Positions 1 to 22,860 of a DNA stretch of 64,000 bases are shown piece after piece. Each line of letters starts with the position of its first letter. Position 1 is the first letter of the stretch. The translations under genes and the position numbers were made by a program. The notes beneath the pieces are model-generated. The model saw only the letters and a program-made list of their open reading frames with translations, did not search any database and was not told the origin of the DNA. This stretch comes from Anisakis pegreffii (taxonomy: Eukaryota > Nematoda > Chromadorea > Rhabditida > Anisakidae), in assembly GCA_035041965.1 (NCBI GenBank), contig JAPYMA010000626.1, forward strand, positions 1 to 64,000. The letters are read 5' to 3'.

Positions 1-1260
1 TTTGTTCGTGTTATGCTGTTTCGGATTGTGCGATTGGATATGGGCATTCAAATCTCTTATTAATGTGAATATTTGTTTGATTATCCCGTTGCTGTTGAAG
101 TTGCTTGTGTAATTACTTCGCGTTGTTGTTTATGTGATTGTTTCGTGCGGTCATCACCTCTCGTTGATCACTATCGTGTTTTTGATGCTGTCACGCCAGG
201 CATAATAGAGGGGAACATTGCTAAGCATGTTTTGGTGGCGTTCCATGAGCCAGGTAGAGTCGCAAAGTGCATAGGGGCCCTGCACAAATACCCCGAGTAC
301 GATTCGATGTCACATGTTAGGGTCAGGCTCGAGTTTGATGCTCTTTCCTGGAAGTAAGCTCATAACTTTGCTAAGATTGGGATAAATTTGAGAATACCAA
401 TGGTGCGTGGCGTGACAGCTGCATAAATGTTTTTCCAAGTGTTACCACACATTACACCGAAAATCTACAGGCTATCGGTATCTTCAGTTTTAACGAGTTT
501 AGAATTGTTGTGATGGCCGCTATTGTAGTTTAGTGCCAATAAGTTTATAGGAATTCAACTGCTTATAGGTTGTGATTTTACTACGATTGCTTGCATCGTA
601 GTTAGAAAAGAAAAACTTGAAACTGAAGGGGTTTTCGAACTATCAATTTGAGAAGCAATTGCAACACACTGTTAGAGATGTAACAATATATGACTGGAAT
701 GACCAATCAAAGCTTCAGGAAAATTTCATGAGATGATCGTCACACATGTTTTAGGCATACTAAAACAAATCTGGAGGAGTGAATTAGATGGTTTCGAAAA
801 ATATGATGGTGTGACACTGGATTAGGATGATGGATTCGCTTTGAAGGAAACTGAGTTTATGAGAAACAATCCTTCAAATGTCGTTTAGTACAGAATGGGA
901 TTAGAGAAGCAACAACGAATAGAGCATTTGTAGTGTGACGTTTAATGTATGCTAGAGTAAATCTCACGTTGAGGTCAATAAGCTTGAATGAGCATCAATC
1001 CTTGATAATTGGAGATATCCACTGAAAAAGCTACCTTCTCTGCCTTTTGCTCAATTTCCTCATTTCTGTAGAGTATGTGTCATCGAAAAAACCTTCGCCA
1101 TTTCCCCTCGGATGCCATGGGCGAGATTTCGTGTCAAAATCTTGCTCAGTATTTGTACAGCTCTTCAGGTTGTTTTGATAGATATGAACTGACTGGATTT
1201 GTTACAAGAATTGCGTTGATTTTTTATTTTTACAAGCTTATATTAGCGGTGTAAAATTCG
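1..1260. other. gene-free stretch
   Basis: AT-rich sequence. Short open frames occur, but none resembles a known protein and none has credible splice signals. I see no RNA gene and no clear repeat here. Confidence 0.5.
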
Positions 1261-1274
1261 ATGTGGTCATATAA

Positions 1275-1460
1275 CCCCGGAGGTACTGCTCCCATTGGTT
1301 GCATTAACTGTGGGCGTGGCTACTTACCGTAGTCACTTAGCTCCGGAGGCACTAATCCCGTTAGATGCTTTAGCTGTGGGCGTGGCTAGTTACGAAGCCA
1401 TTTCACCCCGGACGTACTACTCCCGTAGCTTGCTTTTACTGTGGGCGCAGCTAAGCATTC
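1275..1460. repeat. tandem repeat, about 65 bp x 3
   Basis: Three successive imperfect copies of a unit of about 65 bp. Each copy runs from a CCCCGGAGGTACT-like start (second copy CTCCGGAGGCACT, third CCCCGGACGTACT) through a CCCRTTRG-like middle to the core TGTGGGCGTGGCTA. The core appears near 1310 and 1376, and in mutated form (GTGGGCGCAGCTA) near 1441. The unit is GC-richer than its surroundings. A 62-codon open frame across it is a by-product of the periodicity. Confidence 0.8.
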
Positions 1461-2289
1461 TTAGAACGCTTCATCAGCGTTGATTTTACGCATTTTAACG
1501 CTCTCATTTCACTGAAGACTGTAAAATCAGGCCTTTCAATTATCAGCAAGACGTATCCCCTAATCAAAATTGCCATGAAGTCGCAAGCATCGCAATTTCT
1601 TTCAAAATCATTCGTTTTCAACTTTCAGTTGAATATTTTGTCGCGTCTCGATCCTCGACTTCGATACTTCTCTCTAATGTTGTACTACCGACCGTTAATA
1701 GAAATAGAGGAATAAAAACTGCAAAATGAAAGTCACTGCGTGATACAACTGCAATTCGCTAAACTCTCATTAATTATACACCGAATGATGTAACATAAAA
1801 TGTAGCGCAAACAACGTTCCAGATTTCTGAAGATTTATTTCGATAAGAATCATCTCAATAGTGATAATAATCGTATGCAGTTTAAATAATAATACATGAT
1901 AATGACTTGACAATAACAATGATAAAATTAAAAAATCGCTTCATAAAATACAAAATGAAAAGAGAAGATAACCAGTGCAAATCCAACATCAAACGGAAAT
2001 GACGAATTCTGATATGTACGGCGAGCATGTGCGGAACCTGTTACTTAATTCTATTCATTTCAGCAACAATATGATTCAAGAAATGAACAAAATCGCCGTA
2101 TTGAACCAGAAAAAGCCCCATCTCACCCAGATAATTTCACTCTTTCCATGCAGTGGTTTCAACATTGATTATACCATTCGGCAATAAATAATTAAATACT
2201 CATACAAATATCATAATATCAACCTATCCGCGTAGCTATTGCACAAAAATTTAATCCAGCACTTCTACTTACATGCGGAGATATAGTTA
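1461..2289. other. gene-free stretch
   Basis: Low-complexity AT-rich sequence with many ATAA/ATGA runs around 1840-1960. No gene, RNA or ordered repeat is seen. Confidence 0.5.
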
Positions 2290-5200
2290 TTTTTTAATGC
2301 TACCTCAAGCAATAAGGATTGCCATATTCAAGCCTACCATACCTTCAGCTTTCCCCAATAACACATGACTTTACGCACATCATTAGATCGGACGGAGCCT
2401 CTAGATTCAGAAAAATATATATCTTATTCAGCAATTCCGCTTTCTTGAAGAGATATAGCTATTTTCATAAAGCTATATCAGCAAGTGGCGCAAAGGCGGC
2501 TATTCATATACTTTCGATCACTATAGATCAATACCAATACATTACTATGGCTCTTCAAGGTGAAACCGTACTCTCAGGTTTCCCGAATAACATACAAATT
2601 TCATTGCAGCATTCGATCACTCAGAATCTCTTCTTTCAGTATATCACATATTTTGCCGAATATAGTGGTAGAATGTATGAGAATAATCGCCTTTGCGCTT
2701 GTTGCTTATTGAGCTCTATGAAAATAGCTATAACTCCTCAAGAGAACCGAATTGCTCGACAAAATATCTATATATTTCTTAATTTAGAGATTTGGTTGGA
2801 TCGAATGGTGTACAGAAATTCATATGTTCCTGGGCGATCTTGAGAGTACTTGAAGGTGGCACCCGCACAGCCTTAAGATAGTACTAAGAAAATACCTATA
2901 TCTCCTCAAATAAGCCAAATTACTCATCAAAATATTTTTTCTGAATGCAGAGATTCCGCTGGATCGAATGGTGTAAATAAATTTACATGTTTCTGGGTAA
3001 ATTTAAGAATACGGTTAACTCCAATATGGCAATCCTCACAGCGCTGTATATATTTATCTACAGTGATCAGAAGTATATGAACGATGAGATTACGGTAGGC
3101 TCGATGTAGGCAACCCGCATAGCATTGAGAAAATAGTTGTATCTCCTCATCTGATCATAATTGCTCCACAAAGTATTTCTTTCTGAATATAGAGGTTCTG
3201 CTGGATCGAACGGTGAAAAGAAATTCGCATGTTTTCGGGCAAACCTGAGAAGACGGTTAGCTCGAAGATTGAAATCTGCCTATTGCTAATATGAACGTAT
3301 TGATTGCTCTATAGTGTAAACATTGCACTTTCAAAATTTTCAAAACATCATTTGGATGAAATATGTAAATCAAGATATGAAAGATGCACATATGAGAAAT
3401 GCAACATATTTGTTGCATATTTAGATAAAATGCATGCTAATAACCAAAACAAAGGCACTGTATGAAAGCTGAGAAAATGTAACAAAGAATGTTATCTACG
3501 AATATTATCTTACAGGAATGTGAGAAAGCAATGGAAAACAAGGCGTATAAAAGAAGGCTACGGCAGAGGCAAAGTCAAGGAGTCAATCAGTCATTTCATA
3601 AATCCGTACGTATCTTCGACACTCGTATTACCCCACGTCTGGGCCGATAATTATCAATTCAATATTTCAACTGTGATCCTTCATTATAAATTGATTATTC
3701 CGTGAAATTATATGTTGAGTGTTTCTCAAGTTTGGGATTTTATGTATTACTGATATTGTATTAACTATATCCACCGACAATAAATCATTATTTAATATAT
3801 TAATAGTCTACAGCTTCCACGACAATACAAATTCTTAACTATAGTGATCAATTTGTATGAATGAGCGCGACTGCGCGACCGAATTGCGATAGATCTAAGT
3901 AAATGGCTATAGCTCCTCAGGAAAGCAAAGTCGCTCGAAATAATATATGTTACTCTGAATGAGGAGGTCCAGCTGGATCGATTGATGCAAAAAAATTCAC
4001 ATGTTACTGGGCAAACTTGAGAAGACGGTAGCCTTGAAGGTGGCATCCGAGATATTATTAATAAAATGCCTATATCTCCTCAACAAGGCCAAATTGCTCG
4101 GTAAAATTTCTAATATTCTGATTCTAGAGATTCTGCCGGATCGAACGGTGAAAAGAAATTCGCATGTTTCTGGGCAAACCTGAGACGACGGTTAGCTCAA
4201 AGATCGCAATCCGCCTGTTGCTATATTAATGCATTGATTACTCTATAGCAATGTATAAAATGCATTGATCTATAGTGATCAAATGTATATCAATGAGCAC
4301 CTCAGCGCTAGTTGAGATAGCTTTAATAAAACAGCTATACGTCCTCAACTAAGCGGAATCGCCCGACAAAATACATATTTTTCTGAATGCTCGATCGACT
4401 GGTGTGAAGAAATTGATATGTTACTGGTCAAAGCTGAGAGCACGGTAGGTTTGAAAGTGCCAACACCTATAACATCAGAAAAATAACTATATATCCTGGC
4501 AGTGGCGGAATTTTCCGGTGAACCTTTCATTTTTAGGAAGCAGAGATTCTGCTCAATCGTACGATGTACAAATATCAATATGTTTCAAGGCAAACTTGAG
4601 AAGACGGTAGGCTCGAATATGGCAACCCGTATAGCATTGAGAAAATAGCTATATCTCCTCAACCAATCATTATTGCTCGGCAAAATATGTGATGTTCTGA
4701 AACTAGAACGAATCGGATGATGCACAGAAATTCATATGTTACTGGGCAAACTTGAGAGTACGGGTACCATGAAGATGGTAAAGATGGTAACCTCCATAGA
4801 GCAATAGTATTGTGCTGATAGTGATCTATAGTGATAGGATGTATGTGAATGAGCGACTTTGCGCTTGTTATTGATATAGCTTTAAAAAAATAGCCATATC
4901 TTCTCAAGAAAACGGAATTGCACAGCAAAATATATGTTTTTCTGAATGTAGAGATTCCGCAAGATCGAATGGTGTGCAGAAATCTGCATGTTCCTGGGCA
5001 AATCTGAGAGTACGGTAGGCTCGAAGATGGCAACCCGTATAGCATTGAGAAAATAGCTATATCACCTCACCTAATCATAATTGCTCGGCAAAGTATATGA
5101 TATTCTGAAAGAAGAGATTCTGTGCAATCGAATGGTGCAAAGACATTCACATGTTACAAACTTGAGAGTATGATTACCTTAAAGATGGTAACCTCTACGG

Positions 5201-5430
5201 AGCTACTGTAACGCATAAAGATATTGATCTGTAGTGATCGAATGTATATGAATGAGCGATTTTGCGCTGGTTATTGATATAGCTTTATTGAAATAGCCAT
5301 AACTCCTCAAGAAAGCGGAATTGTTCAACAAAATTTGTGTTTTTCTGAATGTAGAGATTCCACTGGATCAAATGCTATGCAGAAATTCATATGTTTCTGA
5401 GCAAACCTGAGAGTATGGTTCCATGATCAA
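2290..5430. repeat. diverged satellite-like array with 161/240-bp spacing and an inverted left part
   Basis: A recurring core, agagattctgctggatcga followed by atggtgtgcagaaattcat, then a ctgggcaaacttgagag block, a block near tagctatatctcctca and a gctcggcaaaatat block, repeats across the region. Core starts lie near 2790, 2951, 3190, 3964, 4125, 4385, 4546, 4700, 4951, 5112 and 5353. Spacings are mostly about 161 bp alternating with about 240-260 bp; the longer unit carries an extra segment containing ctatagtgatc and tgaatgagcg. From about 2300 to 2660 the same blocks occur on the opposite strand. About 3300-3790 is unrelated AT-rich sequence. Open frames here, including one of 174 codons at 2319-2843, run through repeat units in several frames and are not genes. 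Confidence 0.85.
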
Positions 5431-5679
5431 CTACAGGAGCTCTAAAATATGATATATCCCATCCCGATGTGTGGAGTAAATTCGTGACTTCTCCTTGTCA
5501 GTTTACTCAAAAACCCAATGGTTACATGAAAAGAATATTGCCGTTATATATCACAATACAGTCCTCTTCAGCGTTGATAAAATTGAACAAGAAACGCAAT
5601 TGCCATTCGGTACAATGCGGGGATCATTCCTTCTATTGAATTTCCAAAAATTCGTTTCAGTAGTTTGGTAACCTTTATG

Positions 5680-6330
5680 CTCAGATGCTTCAGTTGGTGT
5701 CGTTTTTGTGTCATTCTTTCATTCGTGGTCACTACTGCCTCGTTTTCAGAATTTCTTCTTCTCGAATAATTAGTATTCGGAGTAGTTATTTGGACACGGA
5801 GTGGTTGGTTTGCCCATCGGCCAGGGCGATCGGCAGAATGTTTAATAGTGTTGTGATTATTCAATGGATTAGTAATCGGCCGTGTTTAATTATGCAAATT
5901 ATTTACGGCAACGAACATTTATTATTACTCGGTTGTGGAATGTTCAAACCACAAATTGTTATGGGTCTATTCGATTACATTAATTGCTTATTATTAATCC
6001 CGAAAGATGACTGGTCTACTGCTATTGGTTGTTCAAACATCTACTCTGAGCGATCATTGGATGCATATTCAACCGATCAAGCGGAATGTACTTTCGGGCT
6101 CATTTCGAGTCCCTCTCCCTACCAATAATCGAAGTTAGAATTTCATGAAGGCAAATGGTTGCCAGCGCTGTTATTATTACGTGCGCGGAACGAAGGATGT
6201 TAAGGAAGAAAGAATCTGGTCTTATTGTTAATGACATTGGCGATAACAGAGAAGCATAAACTCGTAATGAGTTGTAACTGCTGATTAAATAAATAACACT
6301 GTTTTCAAGATTTGATACGAAAGGCGACGA
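5680..6330. repeat. dispersed repeat, copy 1
   Basis: Positions about 5790-5945 can be aligned by eye with about 41837-41980: both contain gagtggttg, then gcgatcggc, then tgattattca ending in tggat, and both end in attactcggytgtg. Positions about 6215-6330 resemble pieces near 40225-40330 and, inside a CK2 alpha intron, 49000-49055 (shared pattern ttggcgataa ... ctgattaaataaat). Long open frames on both strands match nothing I recognise, so this looks like a mobile or satellite-derived repeat with no visible coding domain. Confidence 0.6.
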
Positions 6331-7380
6331 CCTATAAGGAGATGTGTAATTGATACCAACCGATAATTTCAAATTCAACAGTTCAGATCAACGGTTTCAA
6401 TTCACCAATTATTAATTCAACATTCTATATTGCGATGCATCTTCGGAATCATTTCATCAATCCAGTATTTACGACGAGACAATACGCGGCGCACCGAGGT
6501 ATCCAGGCCGGTTCGTAAAGTTGTGCTTTTTTGAATGTCTTTTTCTTCGACTCGGGAAATTAATAACTGAACTGTTTTTAAATGACTACACTTTTATTTA
6601 TGTACTTTTTTTAAATTTAAACCTAGGGACAATGAATAAAAATTGAGTCATGGTCACTAACCACCTTTTTTTACTTATTTGGTTTTTATTTTGTTACTTT
6701 ATTTGTTAATTCAAATGTATTTATTAATGTGAATGCTTTGGATTTATAAGTATTCCATCATTTATGTTGAAATTAGGTATTGAATGAGTATATGAGAACA
6801 AGTATTGTACGATTGCATTTTGTCGCATATACTCGTTCGTTTCATATTACAGTGTACATGCATACGTTATCGTGAGGTCAGGACTTTAACTCGGGCGATT
6901 TTTTAGGGAACATTTAAGTTTATTATTATTGCTACGAATGATTATCGCGATATGATAATGAAGCTGTTATTTGGTGTATTGTGGTACTGTTTTATGCCAT
7001 ACTATTATATACTCAAGTGTTCAGTGGGGAAGTCCGTGGAAATAAACTATATTTCAAAATTAAACAGTAGTGTTGGAATGGTCTAAACTTCAGCTACACT
7101 TGAGGCGAAAATCTTTCAGATTCGTGAATTACAAAATCGTTTCAACCCTCTCAATTAAAATAACGTTTTCTATTTGTATTTTTGATTAAACGTCTTGTAT
7201 GTGTATGAATTTTTCTGTTGTTTTATCAATTGTTCGCAACCTTATCATTAACTCGTTCATTCATCATTTGTTATCAATAATCACCTTCATCATTACCATG
7301 ATTATTGTTGTTCATTGATAGTAATTATTTTTCGTTATTGATTCGATATTTTTGAGAATTCGTGTATATGCCATTTTTGG
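6331..7380. other. gene-free stretch
   Basis: AT-rich sequence with T-rich tracts (for example 6590-6700). I found no supported gene, RNA or repeat. Confidence 0.45.
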
Positions 7381-7399
7381 TGTATTTTGGGAGGGGGTT

Positions 7400-8080
7400 G
7401 GTGAGGGAGAGACATGGGACGTCATTATCCGCTTATCTCATGAGTCAGAGGTAGGGACTTGGAATCGAAATAGCTAAGTAAGAAACGTCCCACCCAATCA
7501 AAATAAAACTGCATTTCTTCACCTCGATCACCCTCTCCATTCCCCCTCCCCCCCACTCCGCCCCCCCCACCCTCACCCCAACATCGACGGCACTCTTCAA
7601 CCATGCGCTGGGCTCCGTTTCATGAGCTACGTGATTAAGCCTAATTACATGTAACAGTTAGTTTGAGACTTTTGCTGAGATGATTTGGGATAGAGACTCT
7701 GATCCTAACTTAAAGCTGAGGTTATTTTACATAGACTCATTTGGCTTCAAACGTATCTAGTTTTGACTTTCCTCAACTTCACCGCAGAATCGACTCGTTT
7801 TCAAGTTTATTTGACTTCTAATTAGGTGGACTTTGCTTGATTTAGTTGTCAGTATTGGTGGCTCAACGTAAATTATGACACTTGACTACGCGGTTTTGAA
7901 GTAACTTAAATTGATTTTACCTTGACTTTACTTTCACCTTGTGATGACTTGTCTTCAATCGACACCGACATTCCTTCGACCAGGCCCAAAGCTTATATAA
8001 TCTGACTCAACATTAGCTTAACCCAAGACTCCAATTGATTGAGCTAATTAAGATTTGCTTTGAAATAGGTTTTTCAGTTT
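7400..8080. repeat. dispersed repeat, copy in opposite orientation to 61.0-61.44 kb
   Basis: The 17-mer cagaggtagggacttgg at about 7445 is exactly the reverse complement of ccaagtccctacctctg at about 61393. Similarity continues on both sides: ccgctta a few bases before it and a catcccacc/cgtcccacc block after it. The stretch 7680-8080 is rich in TTGACTT/GACTT motifs, and 61050-61230 shows the complementary AAGTC/CAAG richness. The two copies are about 54 kb apart and diverged. No coding domain was recognised. Confidence 0.6.
7525..7582. repeat. C-rich homopolymeric tract
   Basis: A strongly pyrimidine-biased stretch with several runs of 5-9 C, including CCCCCCCC. The complementary G-runs have quadruplex potential. 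It lies inside the dispersed repeat region. Confidence 0.7.
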
Positions 8081-9301
8081 CATTTCACAAAAGTTCCCAG
8101 CCTGAGTCCTCACGATTCAGTCAACTCTGAGCTTGCACAGATCATAGGCTTGCAACATGGGAAAGGGTTTGATTTCCATTTATGTTCCCAACTGCACGAA
8201 TGTAGGTGAACCCTAGACTAGGAGAGACTCATAAGCTACATCATCCAGATGAACTGCAGTAAACATCACGTGCATACGAATACTCACTGAAACCAACTCG
8301 TACAGCAAGATATTGGCGTATTACGCAGGGTAGATCAGACGCACATCAATACTGGCTGAAATGCTGCTCCACTATCTCATGACCGCTTATTTCGATGGTA
8401 CCACCTGTATAAGTTGTAAACTGAAAACGGATTTTGCTAGAGATTTTAATTCTCTGCCATATGTGTATTCCCGTCTTCGTCAAGATTCGTTCCGTGAAGT
8501 GATGTGACACGTGCACCGCACACGTCACTGCATAAACACATATTTCATTTCATTTTAATGATGTATCATTCAATAACTGACTTCATTACAGAAACACGAT
8601 ATGAACATAAGCATAATCATAATGATAACAACCATGATTCCAATAATGATAATGCAAGTACTAGTAGCAACAACTGTTATTATGATAAACATTTAGCATT
8701 CACTTGATGAAAAATGTTGTTGAAAACAAATCAAAATAGACAGTGATTACTGTCTCGGCTAACAAGAAAGGGGATAAATAGAGATAGATGTTTCAAACGA
8801 CCTGGAATGCAACACACACATACGATAACGAAGAAGTGCACTAAACTTCTCAATTATAAAACAGATAATCTTGAAACAATGCTGCCAAGTCTTCAACACT
8901 CAGTCATTTCGCCGATTGTTAAAAGCTCAATTAAAATCAAGTAATGAACAACAAAATTAACCTTCACGTTGATTCCACTCTGGACAATACACGTATCATG
9001 CTAAATCAGTAATGACGATGCTTCCCAAAAAACAAGTGAGTGAACACAAACGAATGTATTATAATACGAATGAATGAAATGAAACCGAACTCTGTATTCG
9101 GTGTATATCGCTTGATACGAACATATTACATCAGATCAGTGCAAGCAAAAACAAAATAAATTGCAGATGACAGAATGTATACCACCCAACCCACATATTA
9201 AACGTTAACTCGTCGTTTCTTCCCAACAATCTTCAACATCTACCCACTTCACCCGTCCATTCAGCTCAATTCCATATCCAATCTTCTCTTCTTAACGGTA
9301 C
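8081..9301. other. gene-free stretch
   Basis: AT-rich sequence with a short AATGATAAYAA-type simple region at about 8600-8660. No supported gene or RNA. Confidence 0.45.
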
Positions 9302-9454
9302 CCGGAGAATCCGTCTGAAGACATTTTGCCTAAGGACAATTTGCCTAACTTACGGTTTTTAATGGATATTTCGCCTAATAGGCAAACTGTCCGTTAGGCA
9401 ATGTGTCTCTAGGAAAACTGTCCTTAGGCAAAACGTCTTTAGGCAGATTGTCCG
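9302..9454. mobile_element. short fold-back (MITE-like) element
   Basis: The left end (ccggagaatccgtctgaaga...) and the reverse complement of the right end (ccggacaatctgcctaaaga...) align for about 45 bp with scattered mismatches, so the segment forms one long imperfect hairpin. Each arm is itself built from a short motif of the form ttttgcctaaggaca, repeated two or three times. At 153 bp with no coding capacity it fits a non-autonomous fold-back element. No target-site duplication was resolved. Confidence 0.6.
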
Positions 9455-11213
9455 GTCACGCTTCTCAACAATATGTTTGCACCTATTGCGCTCATTCAGC
9501 TCCCATCCAACTAACGAATCATAACAAATTAATAATAAACTGATGAACTTTTTAAAAACCAAGCTTGCATGGAAACTTTCTCGTGGTTCTTAAATGAATA
9601 AACATATTCTGGTAATGAATCCAAGCCTGTAAAAATCGATTTTGAAATCCTTTCAGAATGAAAAGTGGTGGATCAAGTTAGAAATTAGTGTAAAAGTATT
9701 ATCGGATGGGAAATATCGATGGATTAAAAAGGATGAACTTAAAAAAAAGAAATGAAATGAGAATGAATGCACAAAACGATATGAGTTACGTGATGCAACA
9801 ATCGATCACTCATCAAATAAAAGCATGCAGATAGCGTTGAATGCTAATCACTAAAGATAGCGATCAATATTAGATAGGAAATATTTTATGTGATGGATAT
9901 TTAAACGAGAAATATGAATGAATAAATGATGCGACCACCAATGACGAACGAATAAACAAATGAATTTCATTGATCAGTGCAAATATTTATGTGAGTGCTA
10001 ATCACACGATGGCAATATACAATATCATTTCTTGAAAGTTGATTAACTTTTTCCATCAGTTATCTGGCACTGCTGCTCATTCAGCAAAAGCTTTGAAAGC
10101 ATCAAATGGCAAATGCACTCAAAAAGCAGTCTCATACACCATTATCATTATCACTAAACAGTTTTAACCTTTGAAATTGATTTGAAAGACCGACCACCTA
10201 CCAAGACTGACTTTAAACTGATCTTATAAACGATAAAAATACAATCAGCGAATGATAAGCTGTTTAAAACCACTAAATATCATAGATGAATTATTCACCC
10301 CAGGCACTAATGAAAAAACGATAATTGTAAGATAAATAAATGAACTATATCATCGATAAAACGAACAATCAATAAACAAACATCAAAAGGTGCCAAATAA
10401 ATCAATCACTGATTACTACTGCAATAGTGATAAACAAATTGTTCTTCGAAAAACCGCATTAAACAATAGTATTATCATGATAATTATTACTTGAGTTCTT
10501 ATGAACTGCTTCCAGAAACAAATAAACGTCAAATCAAATGTGTATAAAATTACTACTAACTTATCACAAATGATATCACAGGGATGAAGAAAATAAGTAA
10601 TTGTTCGCAATGTATTCACCATAACACAAAAACAAATACATTCTGCTCCTTCTATCATTCATTCTGCCATGAATGCAGATAGAAATGAATGCCACCTGCT
10701 CAACTTTCTAGATTTTTCTTTCAAATTTACGAAGAATAACTTGTTGACAGACCAATGCTCGATGATACCTTTTCAGTAATGTTTGCTAGTGTCACCAAGG
10801 AACACCTGAACGAACTGATTCCTCAATGATCAGGTTAGAATGTTGCTGAACAACTAACTTTTACATCGTGGTCATCTGACCGAAACGATTCCAGTTAATA
10901 AGTAATGTGGAGATAGGAATAATGATGGAATAATTAACTGATTGCCTTGCCGAATTAGCAAATGAATACGTGTTCGTGAGAAATGAGTTTGTCGGAGATA
11001 ATTTTTGCGATTCGTTATCAACTGTTACTTGAAAAGTAAATCAGATAAAACAAACTACACTAGATCAGTGAATAATTATTTGAAGACGAAGAGTGCCCAA
11101 TTGAGGATCGATTCATAACTTAGAATGATAACGAAAGTATCACTCGATGAGATGATCATTCCAATAACACCGCTAGGTGCTCGGATGAAATCAATTCAAA
11201 TGACGAACACAGA
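9455..11213. other. intergenic, downstream of the HECT ligase gene
   Basis: AT-rich sequence 3' of the minus-strand wwp-1-like gene. It contains several TTTATT/AATAAA-type motifs and no recognisable coding exon, RNA or repeat. Confidence 0.5.
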
Positions 11214-21657
<10,444 letters not shown>

Positions 21658-21690
21658 AAATGGCGCAGTAATCGCCTAAAAACTGAACGA
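21658..21690 (-). promoter_or_regulatory. probable spliced-leader acceptor upstream of wwp-1
   Basis: On the minus strand, cagtttttag followed by gcgattactgcgccattt precedes the first ATG. An acceptor-like sequence with no clear upstream coding exon fits either trans-splicing of a spliced leader or an untranslated first exon. The sequence alone cannot separate the two. Confidence 0.4.
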
Positions 21691-22646
21691 TGAATCTATG
21701 AAAATCTGATAAACTAAGTGAACCAAGTCAAGAATTAAGCAGTGAATAACGACAACCCTACTCTTTGCTTCAACTATCAGCAATCGATTTGCGTACGCAC
21801 GCACCACACACACATATACGTGTGTCTATGTCAGCATACATCCATCATCATATTGTACACACTATGCACACGTTTTGTCATAATCATAAGTTTTTATTAA
21901 TGCACACCACTAATTACAAGATTCGTTCCAGAAACTAGTGCAAGCCACTGCGGTGAATCTGTTCCGTCCGCTTTTTGCTCTAAATTTGCATTCTCAGTGG
22001 CCATCGAAAAAAATTTTCAGTTCTCAACTATAGTGTAAACAACAAATCTTATTTGCATGCAACTTTGTTGGGAGTCGTGATAATTGCGTTCGTCTTTTTG
22101 CTTCATGAAGCAACTATCTGTAACGAAACATCGCATCTGTGACATACTCCTACCTTTAAACTTCTGGCAAATTTTGTAGAAATTCGTTTTTTTTAATTTT
22201 CATGATGATTCATGATCTCAATCAGTTTTGTGAGAAACCGTTCTTTCGCATTTCACTTTTAGATGCTCAGTGATTGCATGAAAGAACACAAATGGTGCTG
22301 TAAGATCGCAGGGAGACAGACCAGTATGATTCTGGAGAAAGTTGTTTTCTTGTGAACAGATGTGTTCGAAACTCATGCCAGAGTAAAACAGTGAGAATTT
22401 CTGAGGTCCAAAAAAGGACGCTTATATGAGGAAGAAGAACAGGGTCTTCATGTACATATAAATAGTAACTTGGAAATGATGAATAAGAACATTTCGTTGG
22501 TAAATTTGATTTATGAACAAATTTCCTCATTGCTCATTTCCGTTTCCATTTACTTCATCAAATCACTACCGCTCTTCAATCACCAAATAACACACTTCGA
22601 TTGAACGTCGAAAAAGCACGGAAGCAGTTGTGTTCACATCGCAACA
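21690..22646. other. upstream region of the HECT ligase gene
   Basis: AT-rich sequence with a short CA-rich stretch near 21800-21820. This is the probable promoter region of the minus-strand wwp-1-like gene. No individual element can be named. Confidence 0.35.
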
Positions 22647-22654
22647 GTGTAGAC

Positions 22655-22860
22655 CAGTGGTCCCCACGCTCGGGTGCTCCGTTACCCCCTTCGATGGTCT
22701 AGCAGGTCGTCATTACCCCTCCCTTCCGTTTTCCGCTACAATAATTTACCATTTCCACGCATAACGTCGGAATTAATTTTCGGATCCCCTACGTTACCTC
22801 CTGATACCCACAAATTACCTAGAAATAGGTAATTCCCCTCTCCCCCAATGGGGATGCCTG
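22655..22860. mobile_element. hAT-type MITE
   Basis: A 206-bp element that starts cagtggtccccacgc and ends ggggatgcctg, whose reverse complement is caggcatcccc. CAG ends and CCCC-rich sub-terminal sequence are typical of hAT elements. It is flanked by imperfect 8-bp target duplications, gtgtagac (22647-22654) and ctgtagat (22861-22868), 6 of 8 identical; hAT elements make 8-bp duplications. There is no coding capacity. The interior is C/T-rich and shows the internal palindrome acctagaaataggt. Confidence 0.65.

Noticed and set aside
2319..2843. 174-codon open frame
   Set aside because: It runs through satellite units and across the orientation switch; related units elsewhere are open in other frames.
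5685..6128. 147-codon open frame on plus, with a 98-codon frame on minus
   Set aside because: It lies in a dispersed repeat, matches no family, and the second copy near 41.9 kb does not keep the frame.
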